Shown: one piece after another, positions 9,060-17,482 of the stretch | How positions within the stretch are numbered: the stretch's first letter is position 1 | Layout: the number at the start of each line of letters is the position of its first letter | DNA from: Parahoeflea alexandrii | GTDB taxonomy: Bacteria; Pseudomonadota; Alphaproteobacteria; Rhizobiales; Rhizobiaceae | Assembly (NCBI RefSeq): GCF_024105735.1 | Contig: NZ_JAAAML010000001.1 | Coordinates: 1,435,809-1,499,808 of the forward strand | Direction of reading: 5' to 3' | Length of the DNA stretch: 64,000 bases | Made by a program: the position numbers and the translations under genes | Notes under the pieces: model-generated | The model's database searches: none | What the model was told of the DNA's origin: nothing | Seen by the model: the letters and a program-made list of their open reading frames with translations, nothing else

Positions 9060-10181
9060 TCATCTCTCCCCCGTGATCATGCGTCTTATATAGGTGTTGA
9101 GCACCACGGCGAACAGCAGGATGACGCCGAGGAACACCCGGAACAGCGAGCTTTCGACATTGGCAAAGAACAGGCCCTGCTGGACCACGCCGAAGATCAG
9201 GGCGCCCAGGGCCGCACCGATGACCGAGCCGTAGCCGCCGGTCAGCAGCGCGCCGCCGATGACGACGGCGATGATCGCCTCGAATTCCTTAAGCAGGCCG
9301 CGATCGGCGCCGGCGGAGCCGAACTCCATCACCTGGCAGGTGGCGAAAACGCAGGCGCAGAAGGCAGTGAACATGAACATCAGGATCTTCACGCGGTTGA
9401 CGGGAACGCCGACATAGCGCGCAGCCTGGGCGTCGCCGCCAGAGGCAAAGATCCAGTTGCCGAATTTGGTTCGGGTGAGCAGGAAGTGTCCGAAAACCAC
9501 CAGCATGAGCGCCCAGACAATCAGCATCGGAATGCCGTCGACGACCGGCTCACCTGCGCGGTTGCCGCGCTCGAACACCGCAATGATCCCTGCGTCACCG
9601 AGCCAGGTGAACAGTCCTGTGAGGATCTTGCCGCCAAAGAGAGCGGCCAGCCAGTCACCTTCGGCCGCCTTGTCGATGCCGCCGATGATGGTCTTGCGCT
9701 CGATCAACTGCGGCAAATAGATCGTGAAGCCGCGCAGGATGAACAGGAACGCCAGCGTGACGATGAAGCTCGGCAGGCCGGTGCGCACGACGATGATGCC
9801 GTTGAGCGCGCCGATGGCAATACACAAGGCAAACGTGATCAGGATCGCCTGCCAGACCGGCCAGCCCAGTGTGATCGTGAAGATCGCGATCATCATCCCG
9901 GCAAAGCCAATCATCGAACCGACCGAGAGGTCGAATTCGCCGGCGATCATCAGCAGGCAGGCGCCCACGGCGATGATCATGAACTGGGCGGAGACGACGG
10001 ACCAGTTGAGAACCCCTTGCGAGGAGAACATGCCGCTGTCTCCGGCAAAGATTGCGAAAAGCACGAACACGATCACCGTGCCGCAGATGCCGCCCAGTTC
10101 AGGCCGGATCAGGGCTTTGCGCAGGGCCGATGTCTGCTTGATGCGTTCGTCGCTTGCGGGTGCGTCAGCCGTATCGGACAT
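9060..10181 (-). CDS. Sugar/polyol ABC transporter permease (RbsC/FrcC-like)
   Basis: Inner-membrane permease of 373 aa with roughly eight to ten hydrophobic segments. [18 protein letters not shown] and [20 protein letters not shown] are hallmark regions of the BPD_transp_2 family used by ribose-class importers, and the C-terminal [20 protein letters not shown] is the EAA-like loop. A loop around residues 150-200 is larger than in RbsC. ATG 10181 follows GAGG. A hairpin in the 83-base gap before it may limit read-through from the binding-protein gene. Confidence 0.87.
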   Translation of the reverse strand: MSDTADAPASDERIKQTSALRKALIRPELGGICGTVIVFVLFAIFAGDSGMFSSQGVLNWSVVSAQFMIIAVGACLLMIAGEFDLSVGSMIGFAGMMIAIFTITLGWPVWQAILITFALCIAIGALNGIIVVRTGLPSFIVTLAFLFILRGFTIYLPQLIERKTIIGGIDKAAEGDWLAALFGGKILTGLFTWLGDAGIIAVFERGNRAGEPVVDGIPMLIVWALMLVVFGHFLLTRTKFGNWIFASGGDAQAARYVGVPVNRVKILMFMFTAFCACVFATCQVMEFGSAGADRGLLKEFEAIIAVVIGGALLTGGYGSVIGAALGALIFGVVQQGLFFANVESSLFRVFLGVILLFAVVLNTYIRRMITGER

Positions 10182-10224
10182 GAGGCCTCACAGACGTTGA
10201 TTTGAATGGGAAACTGCAAGAAAT

Positions 10225-10252
10225 GGCAGCGGCGCACAGGGGCGCCACTGCC
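10225..10252 (-). terminator. Intra-operon hairpin after the sugar-binding protein gene
   Basis: GGCAG-C-GGCGC pairs with GCGCC-A-CTGCC (one C/A mismatch, 6-base loop). It lies 13 bases past the stop of the binding-protein gene and 44 bases before the permease start, with no good T-run on the minus strand. This mirrors the hairpin after phnD. Confidence 0.45.
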
Positions 10253-10264
10253 GGGGAGGAACCA

Positions 10265-11215
10265 TTAGCGGTATTCGCCCGCGTATTTCTCAACCATTTC
10301 AAGTCCGTCGGCGGTGACGAAGCCGGGGCCGGAATTGATGTTGTTGCCCGGCAGCACGCCGTACCGGTGGTAGTTGGTCAGCACCACCACAGGCAGATAG
10401 GCCTGCAGGAACGGCTGCTGGTCGATGCCCCAGTTGATGGTTCCGGCCTTGATGCCTTCGACGATGTTGGCGCCGAGGTCGAAGGTACCGAAGTAGATCT
10501 GACCGGCCATGCCGTTTTCCTCAAGCGCCAGCAGCGTCGGGTCGGCGCTTGTCGGGCCAAGCGTCAGAACGGCGTCGGTGTCCGGGTTGGAATTGAGGTA
10601 GGCCAGCACGCGGTTCTTGATTTCAGCCGGATCCTGACCGGAATCGATCATCTGGTTGCCCAGTTCCACGCCGAGCCCGTCGGCAAAGCCCTGGCAGCGC
10701 TCGGTCGAGGACGGCGAGGAGATGTAGTGGTTGACGCACAGGAAAGAGCCGACGCCGTCGCCCTTGGCGCGCAGGCCGGCTGCATGGCCGGCGTCATATT
10801 CGGGCTGACCGACATACATCAGCGCGCCGACTTCGCGGGCCTGGTCCGGGGTGCCGGAGTTCATGATGATGACATCGACACCGGAATCGACAGCTGCCTT
10901 GATCGGACCGGACAGCACGTCGTAATCGGCCAGGGTGGTGATGATGCCGTTGGGGCTGGAAGCCGCTGCCTGTTCGATGATGCGGGCCATGTCGGCGAGG
11001 TCGCCGGTGGGCGGATTGCGGTACTCGACTTCCACATTCATCTGCTTGCCGGCCAACGCGATGCCGTTCTTGATGGTGTTCCACCAGCTGTCGCTGTCGG
11101 GGGCGTGGCTGACGAGCACGTAGCGCTCGCCTTCGGCGGACGCCGTGGCGGCGCTCAGCACCGGTGCTGCGAACACCGCAACGGCCAATGCGAGCTTCTT
11201 GGTCAATGACATCAT
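10265..11215 (-). CDS. Periplasmic sugar/polyol-binding protein of the CUT2 ABC transporter
   Basis: Binding protein of 316 aa with a Sec signal peptide over residues 1 to about 28 (KKLALAVAVFAAPVLS, then ATASA). The mature part shows the type I periplasmic-binding fold: YVLVSHAPDSDSWWNTI, IEQAAASSPNGIITTLAD, GVDVIIMNSGTPD and a C-terminal INWGIDQQPFLQAYLPV, seen in ribose- and inositol-type binding proteins. The start is ATG 11215, preceded by GGGAGGAG. It is first in its operon and diverges from the LacI regulator across a perfect palindrome. The ligand is not proven; myo-inositol is favoured by the shared operator with the iol cluster. Confidence 0.85.
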   Translation of the reverse strand: MMSLTKKLALAVAVFAAPVLSAATASAEGERYVLVSHAPDSDSWWNTIKNGIALAGKQMNVEVEYRNPPTGDLADMARIIEQAAASSPNGIITTLADYDVLSGPIKAAVDSGVDVIIMNSGTPDQAREVGALMYVGQPEYDAGHAAGLRAKGDGVGSFLCVNHYISSPSSTERCQGFADGLGVELGNQMIDSGQDPAEIKNRVLAYLNSNPDTDAVLTLGPTSADPTLLALEENGMAGQIYFGTFDLGANIVEGIKAGTINWGIDQQPFLQAYLPVVVLTNYHRYGVLPGNNINSGPGFVTADGLEMVEKYAGEYR

Positions 11216-11298
11216 GATCTCCTCCCAGAGTTTTCGTCGAATGAATGGAAAGTCCGGCCTCCCGCCGTCTCTCGATGATCAGGAAACCACGAATCAAC

Positions 11299-11324
11299 CC
11301 ATTTTGCAACCGGTTGCAAAATGG
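11299..11324. promoter_or_regulatory. LacI-type operator, perfect 26-bp palindrome
   Basis: The core TTTGCAACCGGTTGCAAA (11303-11320) is extended symmetrically to a perfect 26-bp palindrome centred between 11311 and 11312. A central CpG flanked by CAAC/GTTG arms is typical of LacI-family operators. It lies 84 bases before the binding-protein ATG and 90 bases before the lacI-type ATG, so it can serve both. The same 18-bp core recurs at 22824-22841 between the two iol arms. Confidence 0.75.
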
Positions 11325-11414
11325 AAACCGAAATTCTTGCTTTCGCGAGGCATTCTGGGCAGTAATGAGGGAAGGTCCGACCGTGTGCGGGCCGCAGAAT
11401 GGAGACGCTGCTCA

Positions 11415-12413
11415 ATGCCGCCAACGCTGAAGGATGTCGCCGAAAGGGCAGGGGTGTCGCGTGCGGCGGTCTCGCGCACCTTCACCGATGGCGCATCGGT
11501 TTCGCTGAAAATGCGCAAGAAGGTCGAGAAGGCCGCCACTGAACTCGGTTACAGTCCCAACGCGCTGGCCTCGAGCCTGACCACCGGTCGGACCAAGCTG
11601 ATCGGCCTGGTCTCGAACAATTTTCACAACCCGATCTTTCTCGAGGTGTTTGATCTGTTCACCCGCGGCCTGCAGGAACGAGGCTTGCGACCGCTCCTGG
11701 TCAATTTGTCGGATGAAACCGATCCCGCCAACTCGATCCGGATGCTCAGGCAGTATTCGGTCGACGGCGTGGTGGTGGCCTCATCGACGCTGCCGCCGGG
11801 GTTCGCCAAGGCGTTCCGCGATGCCGGCGTGCCGGTGGTGCACAGTTTCGGCCGCTATGCCAGCTCGCCGGAAGTGCATGTGGTCGGCATCGACAACGCC
11901 GAATGCGGGCGGATGGCGGCGCGCGAACTGGTCCGGCGCGGCTACCGCGACGTGGCCTTTCTCGGCGGGCCGGAATCCGCAACCTCGACCCAGGACCGGT
12001 TTCGCGGTTTCATGGAAGAGCTCGCGCAGCACTCCGGCATTTCGCTTCGGCACTCCTTCGCGCAAGCCTATTCGTTCAACGCCGGCCGGGCGGAGATGCT
12101 TGCGCGCCTGAAGGACACGCCGGCACAAGCCTATTTCTGCGGCGATGACGTTCTTTCTATCGGCGCGCTCAGCGCCATATCAGACAGCGGGCTGAAGGTG
12201 CCCGGCGACATCGGCATCATCGGGCTCAACGACATGGAGATGGCGGGCTGGGAGAACATCAACCTGACCACCATCCGCCAGCCGATCAGCCAGATCATCG
12301 ATTCCTCGATCGAACTGATTGTCTCGATGCTGGAAAATCCCGAGCGCTACCCGGAAGCCCGGCTGTTTCCGTGCAAGGTGATCGAGCGCGGCACGCTCAG
12401 GCCGGTCGATTGA
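11415..12413 (+). CDS. LacI-family transcriptional regulator, probable regulator of inositol uptake and catabolism
   Basis: Repressor of 332 aa. The N-terminal helix-turn-helix reads TLKDVAERAGVSRAAVSRTF, followed by a hinge helix (YSPNALASSLTTGRT) and a periplasmic-binding-protein-like effector domain with GLVSNNFHNPIF and VVGIDNAECGRMAAREL. ATG 11415 is chosen because it begins the family N-terminus and GGAG lies 11 bases before it. It diverges from the sugar ABC operon, and a 26-bp palindrome lies between them. The exact core of that palindrome also stands in the iol divergent promoter, so control of both units and of itself is likely. The effector is unknown. Many alphaproteobacterial iol clusters use an RpiR-type IolR; none is seen here. 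Confidence 0.88.
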   Translation: MPPTLKDVAERAGVSRAAVSRTFTDGASVSLKMRKKVEKAATELGYSPNALASSLTTGRTKLIGLVSNNFHNPIFLEVFDLFTRGLQERGLRPLLVNLSDETDPANSIRMLRQYSVDGVVVASSTLPPGFAKAFRDAGVPVVHSFGRYASSPEVHVVGIDNAECGRMAARELVRRGYRDVAFLGGPESATSTQDRFRGFMEELAQHSGISLRHSFAQAYSFNAGRAEMLARLKDTPAQAYFCGDDVLSIGALSAISDSGLKVPGDIGIIGLNDMEMAGWENINLTTIRQPISQIIDSSIELIVSMLENPERYPEARLFPCKVIERGTLRPVD

Positions 12414-13014
12414 TGTCAGCTGCCGGCGGGTGTGCCGGTGCGGGGTGGGACGGCGCCATCCGGGACGCGCGCCACCACAGCCATCCGGTCAACCCGGCGA
12501 AGGCCAGCAGCAGCAGCACACTGGCTGCCGCCCAGTTCGATGCCACCGCCTGTTCTAGCGTCTTGCCGAAGACAAAACCGGCACCGACCAGAAGCCCGGT
12601 CCAAAGAGCTGCCGATGCGGCGTTGAGCGCGGTGAAGCTCTGCCAGCGCATCGTGGTCAGTCCCACGGGCAGGGCGCCGATGGTGCGCATGCCTTTCGGA
12701 TAGCGATAGAGAAACAGATAGATCAGGCCATAGCGGTCAAGCAGGTCTGTTCCCCGGGCGATCAGCCGCGCGATCCTGGGGCGTCCGGTGGAAAGCCTGT
12801 GGCCGTAGCGCCGGGCAAGCGAGAAGCGGGCTTCATCGCCCAGATAGCCGCCGGCAAAGGTCGCCGCGGCAAGGGTTGCCACATCGAGAGCTCCGGTTTG
12901 CGCGGCATAACCGGCAAACAGCGGCAGGGAGCCGCTCTTGAGCGCGCAATAGGCAAACAGCAGCAGGTAGACCGCCGTACCGTAGTCGCGCACCAGCGCC
13001 AGGATGGTTTCCAT
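12397..13014 (-). CDS. DedA-family membrane protein
   Basis: Integral membrane protein of 205 aa with about five hydrophobic segments. The order GSLPLFAGYAAQTGALD, GGYLGDEARFSLARRYG, then YRYPKGMRTIGALPVGLTTM fits the DedA/SNARE-associated (VTT) family, whose members include polyprenyl-phosphate and phospholipid flippases. The Arg in YRYPKGMR corresponds to the family's conserved basic patch. Its 3' end overlaps the convergent lacI-type gene by 17 bases. The cargo is not predictable from sequence. Confidence 0.75.
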   Translation of the reverse strand: METILALVRDYGTAVYLLLFAYCALKSGSLPLFAGYAAQTGALDVATLAAATFAGGYLGDEARFSLARRYGHRLSTGRPRIARLIARGTDLLDRYGLIYLFLYRYPKGMRTIGALPVGLTTMRWQSFTALNAASAALWTGLLVGAGFVFGKTLEQAVASNWAAASVLLLLAFAGLTGWLWWRASRMAPSHPAPAHPPAADINRPA

Positions 13015-13123
13015 GAGTGCAGTCTTTCTCCGGGCGAACGTGTTGCCGTGACCGGGAATTAGGGCACGGCCTCAAGGGGACAAGCATGATCGGGTGGAAA
13101 CGCTCGGCTCGCCCTATGACAGG

Positions 13124-13879
13124 TCACAGCATCATTGCCTTTTCGACAAGATCCCGCTTGCCCGGATAGGGTTCTGTATCGACACCATTTTCCTCGAGTG
13201 CTGTACGGAGTTCGTCTTCGCTCAGAGCCTCGATCGCCTCGCTGGTCATCTTCATGAAGTTGATCTTGCGCTTGACCGGCGGGTTGAGGTCTCCGAACAC
13301 GCTGGTGTTGGCAAAAGCGAACTCCTCGGCATATTTGCCCATGAAATGATCGAGAAAGGTGTTGAGCGCCGGCCTCACTCTCGGATCGTCGGTCATGTGG
13401 GCCTGGCAGTCCTCAAGCGTGTTGACCATCAGCGCGGTCCAGCGCGCCGCGCCCTTGTCGTTCATCAGCTGGATGGCATTGTGGGTGTGATGGAAGCTCA
13501 GCCTGAAGTCGGCGCCGTGATAATACGGGCCGCCGCCCATCACGTCGACCCACATCGAGGCTTGGGTGTTGATGTGGTGGTTTACCCCACCGACGCGGGC
13601 AAAGACGGAGACAAACCAGTCCTCGTCGGCAAAGACCCGGGTGTAGAAATTCTCGACGATGCGGACGATCCTGTCCGGTCCGAGCACGGAGAAGAGCTGC
13701 CAGAACTGGATCGGCTTCGAGAGATCGTCGGGGGCTTCGAGCGAGAGGATCTGCGCCATGCGGTGTGAATCCTCGGGAAGCAGCCCGCGGGCGATGGCAG
13801 ACGTTATGTAGTCACGCTGGATCTTCTCGGTCATGTAGCCATGTCTTGTGGGAAATGCCGGATAGCTGTATCGGCTCAC
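13124..13879 (-). CDS. Truncated-hemoglobin-like protein with a C-terminal SAP-like helical domain
   Basis: A 251-aa protein. Residues about 55-165 look like a truncated globin: QFWQLFSVLG, FYTRVFADEDWF, then MGGGPYYHGADFRLSFHH, where H130 or H131 is the probable proximal haem ligand (the GGP-Y-G pattern precedes it as in trHbs). Residues about 215-251 (ALSEDELRTALEENGVDT, then KRDLVEKAMML) resemble a SAP/HeH-type helix-extension-helix module. Truncated globins are usually 115-140 aa, so both ends are extended. The start is GTG 13879 with GAGGA before it; ATG 13834 is an alternative with no clear ribosome site. Role in O2 or NO chemistry is inference. It diverges from the CDF gene. Confidence 0.7.
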   Translation of the reverse strand: MSRYSYPAFPTRHGYMTEKIQRDYITSAIARGLLPEDSHRMAQILSLEAPDDLSKPIQFWQLFSVLGPDRIVRIVENFYTRVFADEDWFVSVFARVGGVNHHINTQASMWVDVMGGGPYYHGADFRLSFHHTHNAIQLMNDKGAARWTALMVNTLEDCQAHMTDDPRVRPALNTFLDHFMGKYAEEFAFANTSVFGDLNPPVKRKINFMKMTSEAIEALSEDELRTALEENGVDTEPYPGKRDLVEKAMML

Positions 13880-14076
13880 GCGCTGCGTCCTCGTGCTGCC
13901 TTGATTTTCGGTTCAGTTTCCGGGTCTATCTAGGCGGCGCGCCGGGTCAATACAATTCGGTCTTGACGGTCTGTTCCAGGACAATTGGCCGGGGATGGCT
14001 TTTTTGCTTGCCCTTCCATCTGCTGGAGGGTTTAGGCCGGGAGCGGCGAATTTTAAGGCAAGGGCGGAATTCCATC

Positions 14077-15057
14077 ATGGCAGGCCATCACCATCATCAT
14101 CACATGGATCCCGGCGCAGGCGACGCGCGGGTGGCCTGGGCGGTCGTCGTCAATCTGGGGCTGACGGTGGCGCAGATCATCGGCGGCATCGTCTCGGGTA
14201 GCCTCGCCATGATCGCCGACGCCATCCACAACCTCTCCGACGCGATGTCGCTTGTCATTGCCTTCTTCGCCCGCAAGATCGCGCGGCGGCCCGCCGACGG
14301 CAGCATGACATTCGGCTATGGCCGGGCCGAGGTGGTGGCGGCGCTGATCAACTACACGACGCTGATCGTGATCGGGTTCTATCTCATCTACGAGGCGGTG
14401 ATGCGCTTCATCGAACCATCCGGCGTCGATGGCTGGCTGGTTGTGATCATCGCCGGGGTGGCGCTTGTGGTCGATGTGGTCACCGCGCTTCTGACCTGGT
14501 CGCTGTCAAAGGACAGCGTCAACATTCGAGCCGCCTTCCTGCACAATGTCGCCGATGCGCTCGGCTCGGTGGCGGTGATCTTCGCCGGCACCCTGATCAT
14601 TCTCTATGACTGGCAGATCATCGATCCGCTCGTCACGCTGGCGATCGCCGGCTATATCCTTTGGATGTCGTTCTCCGAGATCGGCGGTGTCATCCGCATC
14701 CTGATGCTCGGTTCTCCCACGGACCTGGATACCGGCGCGGTGCTAAAGTCCGTCGAGGCCATCGATGGCGTGACCGGCATCCATCATGTGCACCTGTGGC
14801 AGATGCAGGAGCACCGCGCGGCTCTCGATGCGCATCTGGTAATCGATTCCGGCCGCTGGGACGATGCCGACGCAATCAAGCTGGCGGTGAAAGAGAAGCT
14901 GAAAGCCGATTTCGAAATCGGCCACACGACACTGGAACTGGAATGCTCGAAACATGCCTGCGTGGGCGCGGAGGTGATCGGCGACGGACCGGAGCCGGAA
15001 AGCCGGGAGCACCGACACGGGCACAACCACGGGCATGCTCATGACCACGGGGACTGA
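14077..15057 (+). CDS. Cation diffusion facilitator (Zn-type) with a native His6 N-terminus
   Basis: Inner-membrane metal/proton antiporter of 326 aa with six predicted helices. The metal sites are visible as MIADAIHNLSDA in helix II and FLHNVADALGS in helix V, the H-N-x-x-D pattern of zinc-selective CzcD/ZitB proteins. A cytoplasmic domain follows (GIHHVHLWQMQEHRAAL). The N-terminus is MAGHHHHHHMDP, and the C-terminus ends in a second His-rich run after EHRHGHNHGHAH; such tails usually bind zinc. The start at 14077 is set by the His run; upstream in-frame codons run to 13765 across the divergent globin gene and are rejected. Confidence 0.87.
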   Translation: MAGHHHHHHMDPGAGDARVAWAVVVNLGLTVAQIIGGIVSGSLAMIADAIHNLSDAMSLVIAFFARKIARRPADGSMTFGYGRAEVVAALINYTTLIVIGFYLIYEAVMRFIEPSGVDGWLVVIIAGVALVVDVVTALLTWSLSKDSVNIRAAFLHNVADALGSVAVIFAGTLIILYDWQIIDPLVTLAIAGYILWMSFSEIGGVIRILMLGSPTDLDTGAVLKSVEAIDGVTGIHHVHLWQMQEHRAALDAHLVIDSGRWDDADAIKLAVKEKLKADFEIGHTTLELECSKHACVGAEVIGDGPEPESREHRHGHNHGHAHDHGD

Positions 15058-15115
15058 GCCACTGGCCGGACCCGCAGGACGTATTGCCTGATCAAATCCG
15101 GAACTTTCCTCCTGC

Positions 15116-15128
15116 TGACACATTGTCA
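15116..15128. promoter_or_regulatory. Small dyad before the persulfide dioxygenase-like gene
   Basis: TGACA-CAT-TGTCA is a 5-bp inverted repeat, 25 bases before the proposed start and 13 bases before the ribosome site. It could be a repressor half-site pair, but it is short and there is no regulator gene next to it. Confidence 0.25.
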
Positions 15129-15152
15129 AATGCAGATATGAAGGAGGCAGAG

Positions 15153-16067
15153 TTGAGTCCACACAAGCAAAGCCACTCGCGCGGAACAGGTTCGGCAGAC
15201 GTCGTCGGTTTTTATGATGATGACACCGGCAGCATTCAGTATCTGGTTTCAGATCCGCAAACCGGAAAGGGCGCGCTGATCGATGCCGTCATGGGCTTTG
15301 ATCCTGCGCATGCATCAATCGATCCCCAGGGTGTCAGCAAGATCATTGAATATGCCCGTGACACCAATATCGACATTTCATGGATTCTGGATACCCATCC
15401 GCATGCGGACCATCTCATGGCCTCCTGGTATCTCAAACAACGTCTCGGCGCGGTCAACGCGATCGGCGAGAAGGTCCGGGACATCGCCGAGCTGTGGCGC
15501 AAGCTCTATCATTTGCCCGACGCCTTTCGGCCCGAGCGGGATTTTGATCGACTGTTTGGCGATGGCGAAACCTTCAAGATCGGAAAGCTGCCGGTTCGGG
15601 TCATGCTGACGCCGGGACACACGCTTGGATCGGTGACCTATGTCGTGGGCAGCGACGCGGCCTTCGTCAATGACACGTTCATGCAGCCCGATGTGGGGAC
15701 CGCACGGGCCGATTTTCCCGGTGGCTCGGCCGGCCAGCTCTATGACAGCCTGCAATCCATCCTTGCGCTCGATGACGAGACGCGGCTGTTTGTCGGCCAT
15801 GACTACGGCACCGACAGCCGCACCGAACCAGCCTGGGAATCGACGGTTGCCGAACAGCATACCTCAAACGCCCATATCGGTGGCGGAACATCGAAGCAAA
15901 ACTACGTCAAGCAACGTGACGCCCGCGACAAGACGCTTGCCCTGCCGGACCGGATGCTGCACGTGCTGCAGATGAACCTCAGGGCCGGGCGGGCTCCCGA
16001 GCCCGAGAGCGATGGCAAACGCTACCTGAAGATTCCACTGAACCGTTTTCCCAAGGAGACAGCATGA
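15153..16067 (+). CDS. Metallo-beta-lactamase-fold persulfide dioxygenase-like hydrolase (BlhR/ETHE1-like)
   Basis: Predicted to oxidise glutathione persulfide to sulfite, or a related thiol hydrolase. Metal ligands are seen in DTHPHADHLMA, the GHTLGSVTYVV strand, the Asp in VNDTFMQPD and the His in FVGHDYG. The protein is about 304 aa. The open frame begins far upstream (15084), but AAGGAGG at 15141-15147 points to TTG 15153 as the start; ATG 15138 is possible but lies before that ribosome site. It overlaps the rhodanese gene (ATGA), and an MBL-rhodanese pair is a recurrent sulfide-detoxification unit. The assignment is by motif and context. Confidence 0.75.
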   Translation: MSPHKQSHSRGTGSADVVGFYDDDTGSIQYLVSDPQTGKGALIDAVMGFDPAHASIDPQGVSKIIEYARDTNIDISWILDTHPHADHLMASWYLKQRLGAVNAIGEKVRDIAELWRKLYHLPDAFRPERDFDRLFGDGETFKIGKLPVRVMLTPGHTLGSVTYVVGSDAAFVNDTFMQPDVGTARADFPGGSAGQLYDSLQSILALDDETRLFVGHDYGTDSRTEPAWESTVAEQHTSNAHIGGGTSKQNYVKQRDARDKTLALPDRMLHVLQMNLRAGRAPEPESDGKRYLKIPLNRFPKETA

Positions 16068-16447
16068 AAACCGAAGAGACCAACAAGGGCACTCTGGAAA
16101 ACTGGACCCCGCAGGAGGTTGCGGAAGCCTTCGAACGCGACGAGATCGTGTTGATCGACGTGCGCACGCCGCAGGAATACAGTTTCGAGCGGATCGACGG
16201 CGCGCTGCTGGCTCCGATGCAGGCCTTCCAGGCGGTGCACATGCCGGGGCAGGGCGAGAAACGCATCGTGTTTCATTGCGGATCGGGCGTGCGTTCGAAA
16301 AAAGTCGCGGAAATGTGCCTGAATGCTGGCATCGACCGGATCGCCCACATGGAGGGTGGCTTTGGCGCCTGGAAGGAGGCCGGTCTGACCTACACCGGCA
16401 CCGACATGACCACGGGTGCACCCAAGCACATGAAGAAGTCCGGCTGA
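16064..16447 (+). CDS. Rhodanese-domain sulfurtransferase
   Basis: A single rhodanese domain of 127 aa. VLIDVRTPQEYSFERIDGA is the conserved N-terminal half, and FHCGSGVRSKKV holds the catalytic Cys loop. There is no signal peptide, so it acts in the cytoplasm. It is translationally coupled to the MBL-fold gene (ATGA) and probably moves persulfide sulfur or hydrolyses it to thiosulfate in the same pathway. A strong hairpin at 16478 closes the unit. Confidence 0.87.
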   Translation: MKTEETNKGTLENWTPQEVAEAFERDEIVLIDVRTPQEYSFERIDGALLAPMQAFQAVHMPGQGEKRIVFHCGSGVRSKKVAEMCLNAGIDRIAHMEGGFGAWKEAGLTYTGTDMTTGAPKHMKKSG

Positions 16448-16477
16448 GCATCCGGCAACAGGTCGTTCGATCATGAA

Positions 16478-16508
16478 ACGGCCGCTGCGGGTTTTCCGCA
16501 GCGGCCGT
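16478..16508. terminator. Strong bidirectional hairpin between the rhodanese and CHAD genes
   Basis: ACGGCCGCTGCGG and CCGCAGCGGCCGT form a perfect 13-bp stem with loop GTTTT. The genes on either side converge here. On the minus strand the stem is followed by TTT, on the plus strand by no T-run, so termination is clearer for the CHAD operon. Confidence 0.6.
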
Positions 16509-16573
16509 AGGCGGTTGTCTGCCCTTCGAGCGGCCGGTTGCCTTGCCGGATTTTGTCGGCCATGCGGCCATGC

Positions 16574-17482
16574 TCAGCCCGCCGCGTCCCGCCACAGCGC
16601 GGATATGTGGGCTTCGAGCGCGCCCGGGCTGTCCCCGAGCAGGTTCTTGACGATGTCTCGGACCTGATCGTGCAGGCGTGCCGAACGGGCAATCATGCAG
16701 GCGCGCAGAACGGCGATCTCGGCTTCGCTGCCGATCGCCTCAGGGTCCGTGGCGATCAGCGTTTTAAGGGCGTCGAGGTCATGGTCGTCGCCGAGCGCTT
16801 CGCCGGCGATGTCGGCAATCCGTGCACGCAGGGCCATCTCGCCGGGCCAGGCGAGGCTCAATAACTGGATATGCATGCGGTGATACTTGATACGCTTGCG
16901 AAGGTCGTGCCAGTCTTCCGGATCGCCGCTTTCGATGGCCCTTTCCAGGGCGGAGACCGCCTTGCCGTAGTTCTTTGCGGTGCCCCCTGCCAGCAGGGCG
17001 ATGGCCTTCTTCCGCCTGGCGGGAAGCTGCAGATCGGCGAGGGCTCCAATGCCGTCCTGGCAGATGGCGATGGCCGCGGTGATCCTGGCGTCGAGGTCAA
17101 CTGCAGCGGTGGCAATCCGGTCACGGCGCGCGGCCAGCCGGGCGCGGATTGCCTTGAGAGCCGGCCGGCTCTCGCCTGCCGCGCCCGAGGCGAGCAGATG
17201 GTCGAGTGCCTCGACCAGTGCCGTTGCATCGCGCACCTCGGACAATGTGGCCGCCATGTCGCGCAGCCGGGCATTTTCACGGGCAAAGAAATCGGGTGCG
17301 GCGGCACGGACCAGCCGGAACAGGCCCCTGAGCCGCTTGAAGCGCTTGCGGGCGTCGTGAATGGCCTGATAGGGGCCGTCGGGCTGGCGGCGCAAAACAT
17401 GGATGGCGCGCTCATACTGGATTTGGGCGATGCGGACCACTTCACCGGTCAGGGGCTTGCCGGGCCTGATGCGGTAACTCAC
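16574..17482 (-). CDS. CHAD-domain protein
   Basis: A helical protein of 302 aa rich in Arg, His and Lys. The paired repeats AIHDARKRFKRLRGLFRL and WHDLRKRIKYHRMHIQLL carry the conserved basic residues of CHAD domains, which bind inorganic polyphosphate. It starts with GTG 17482 in a GTGA overlap with the stop of the CYTH gene, so the two are made together. The usual role is localisation to polyphosphate granules or support of a CYTH triphosphatase; which applies here is unknown. Confidence 0.85.
   Translation of the reverse strand: MSYRIRPGKPLTGEVVRIAQIQYERAIHVLRRQPDGPYQAIHDARKRFKRLRGLFRLVRAAAPDFFARENARLRDMAATLSEVRDATALVEALDHLLASGAAGESRPALKAIRARLAARRDRIATAAVDLDARITAAIAICQDGIGALADLQLPARRKKAIALLAGGTAKNYGKAVSALERAIESGDPEDWHDLRKRIKYHRMHIQLLSLAWPGEMALRARIADIAGEALGDDHDLDALKTLIATDPEAIGSEAEIAVLRACMIARSARLHDQVRDIVKNLLGDSPGALEAHISALWRDAAG

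Noticed and set aside
14086-14103. The His6 run as vector contamination
   Set aside because: Flanking sequence continues as a normal CDF gene in genomic context and codons are mixed.
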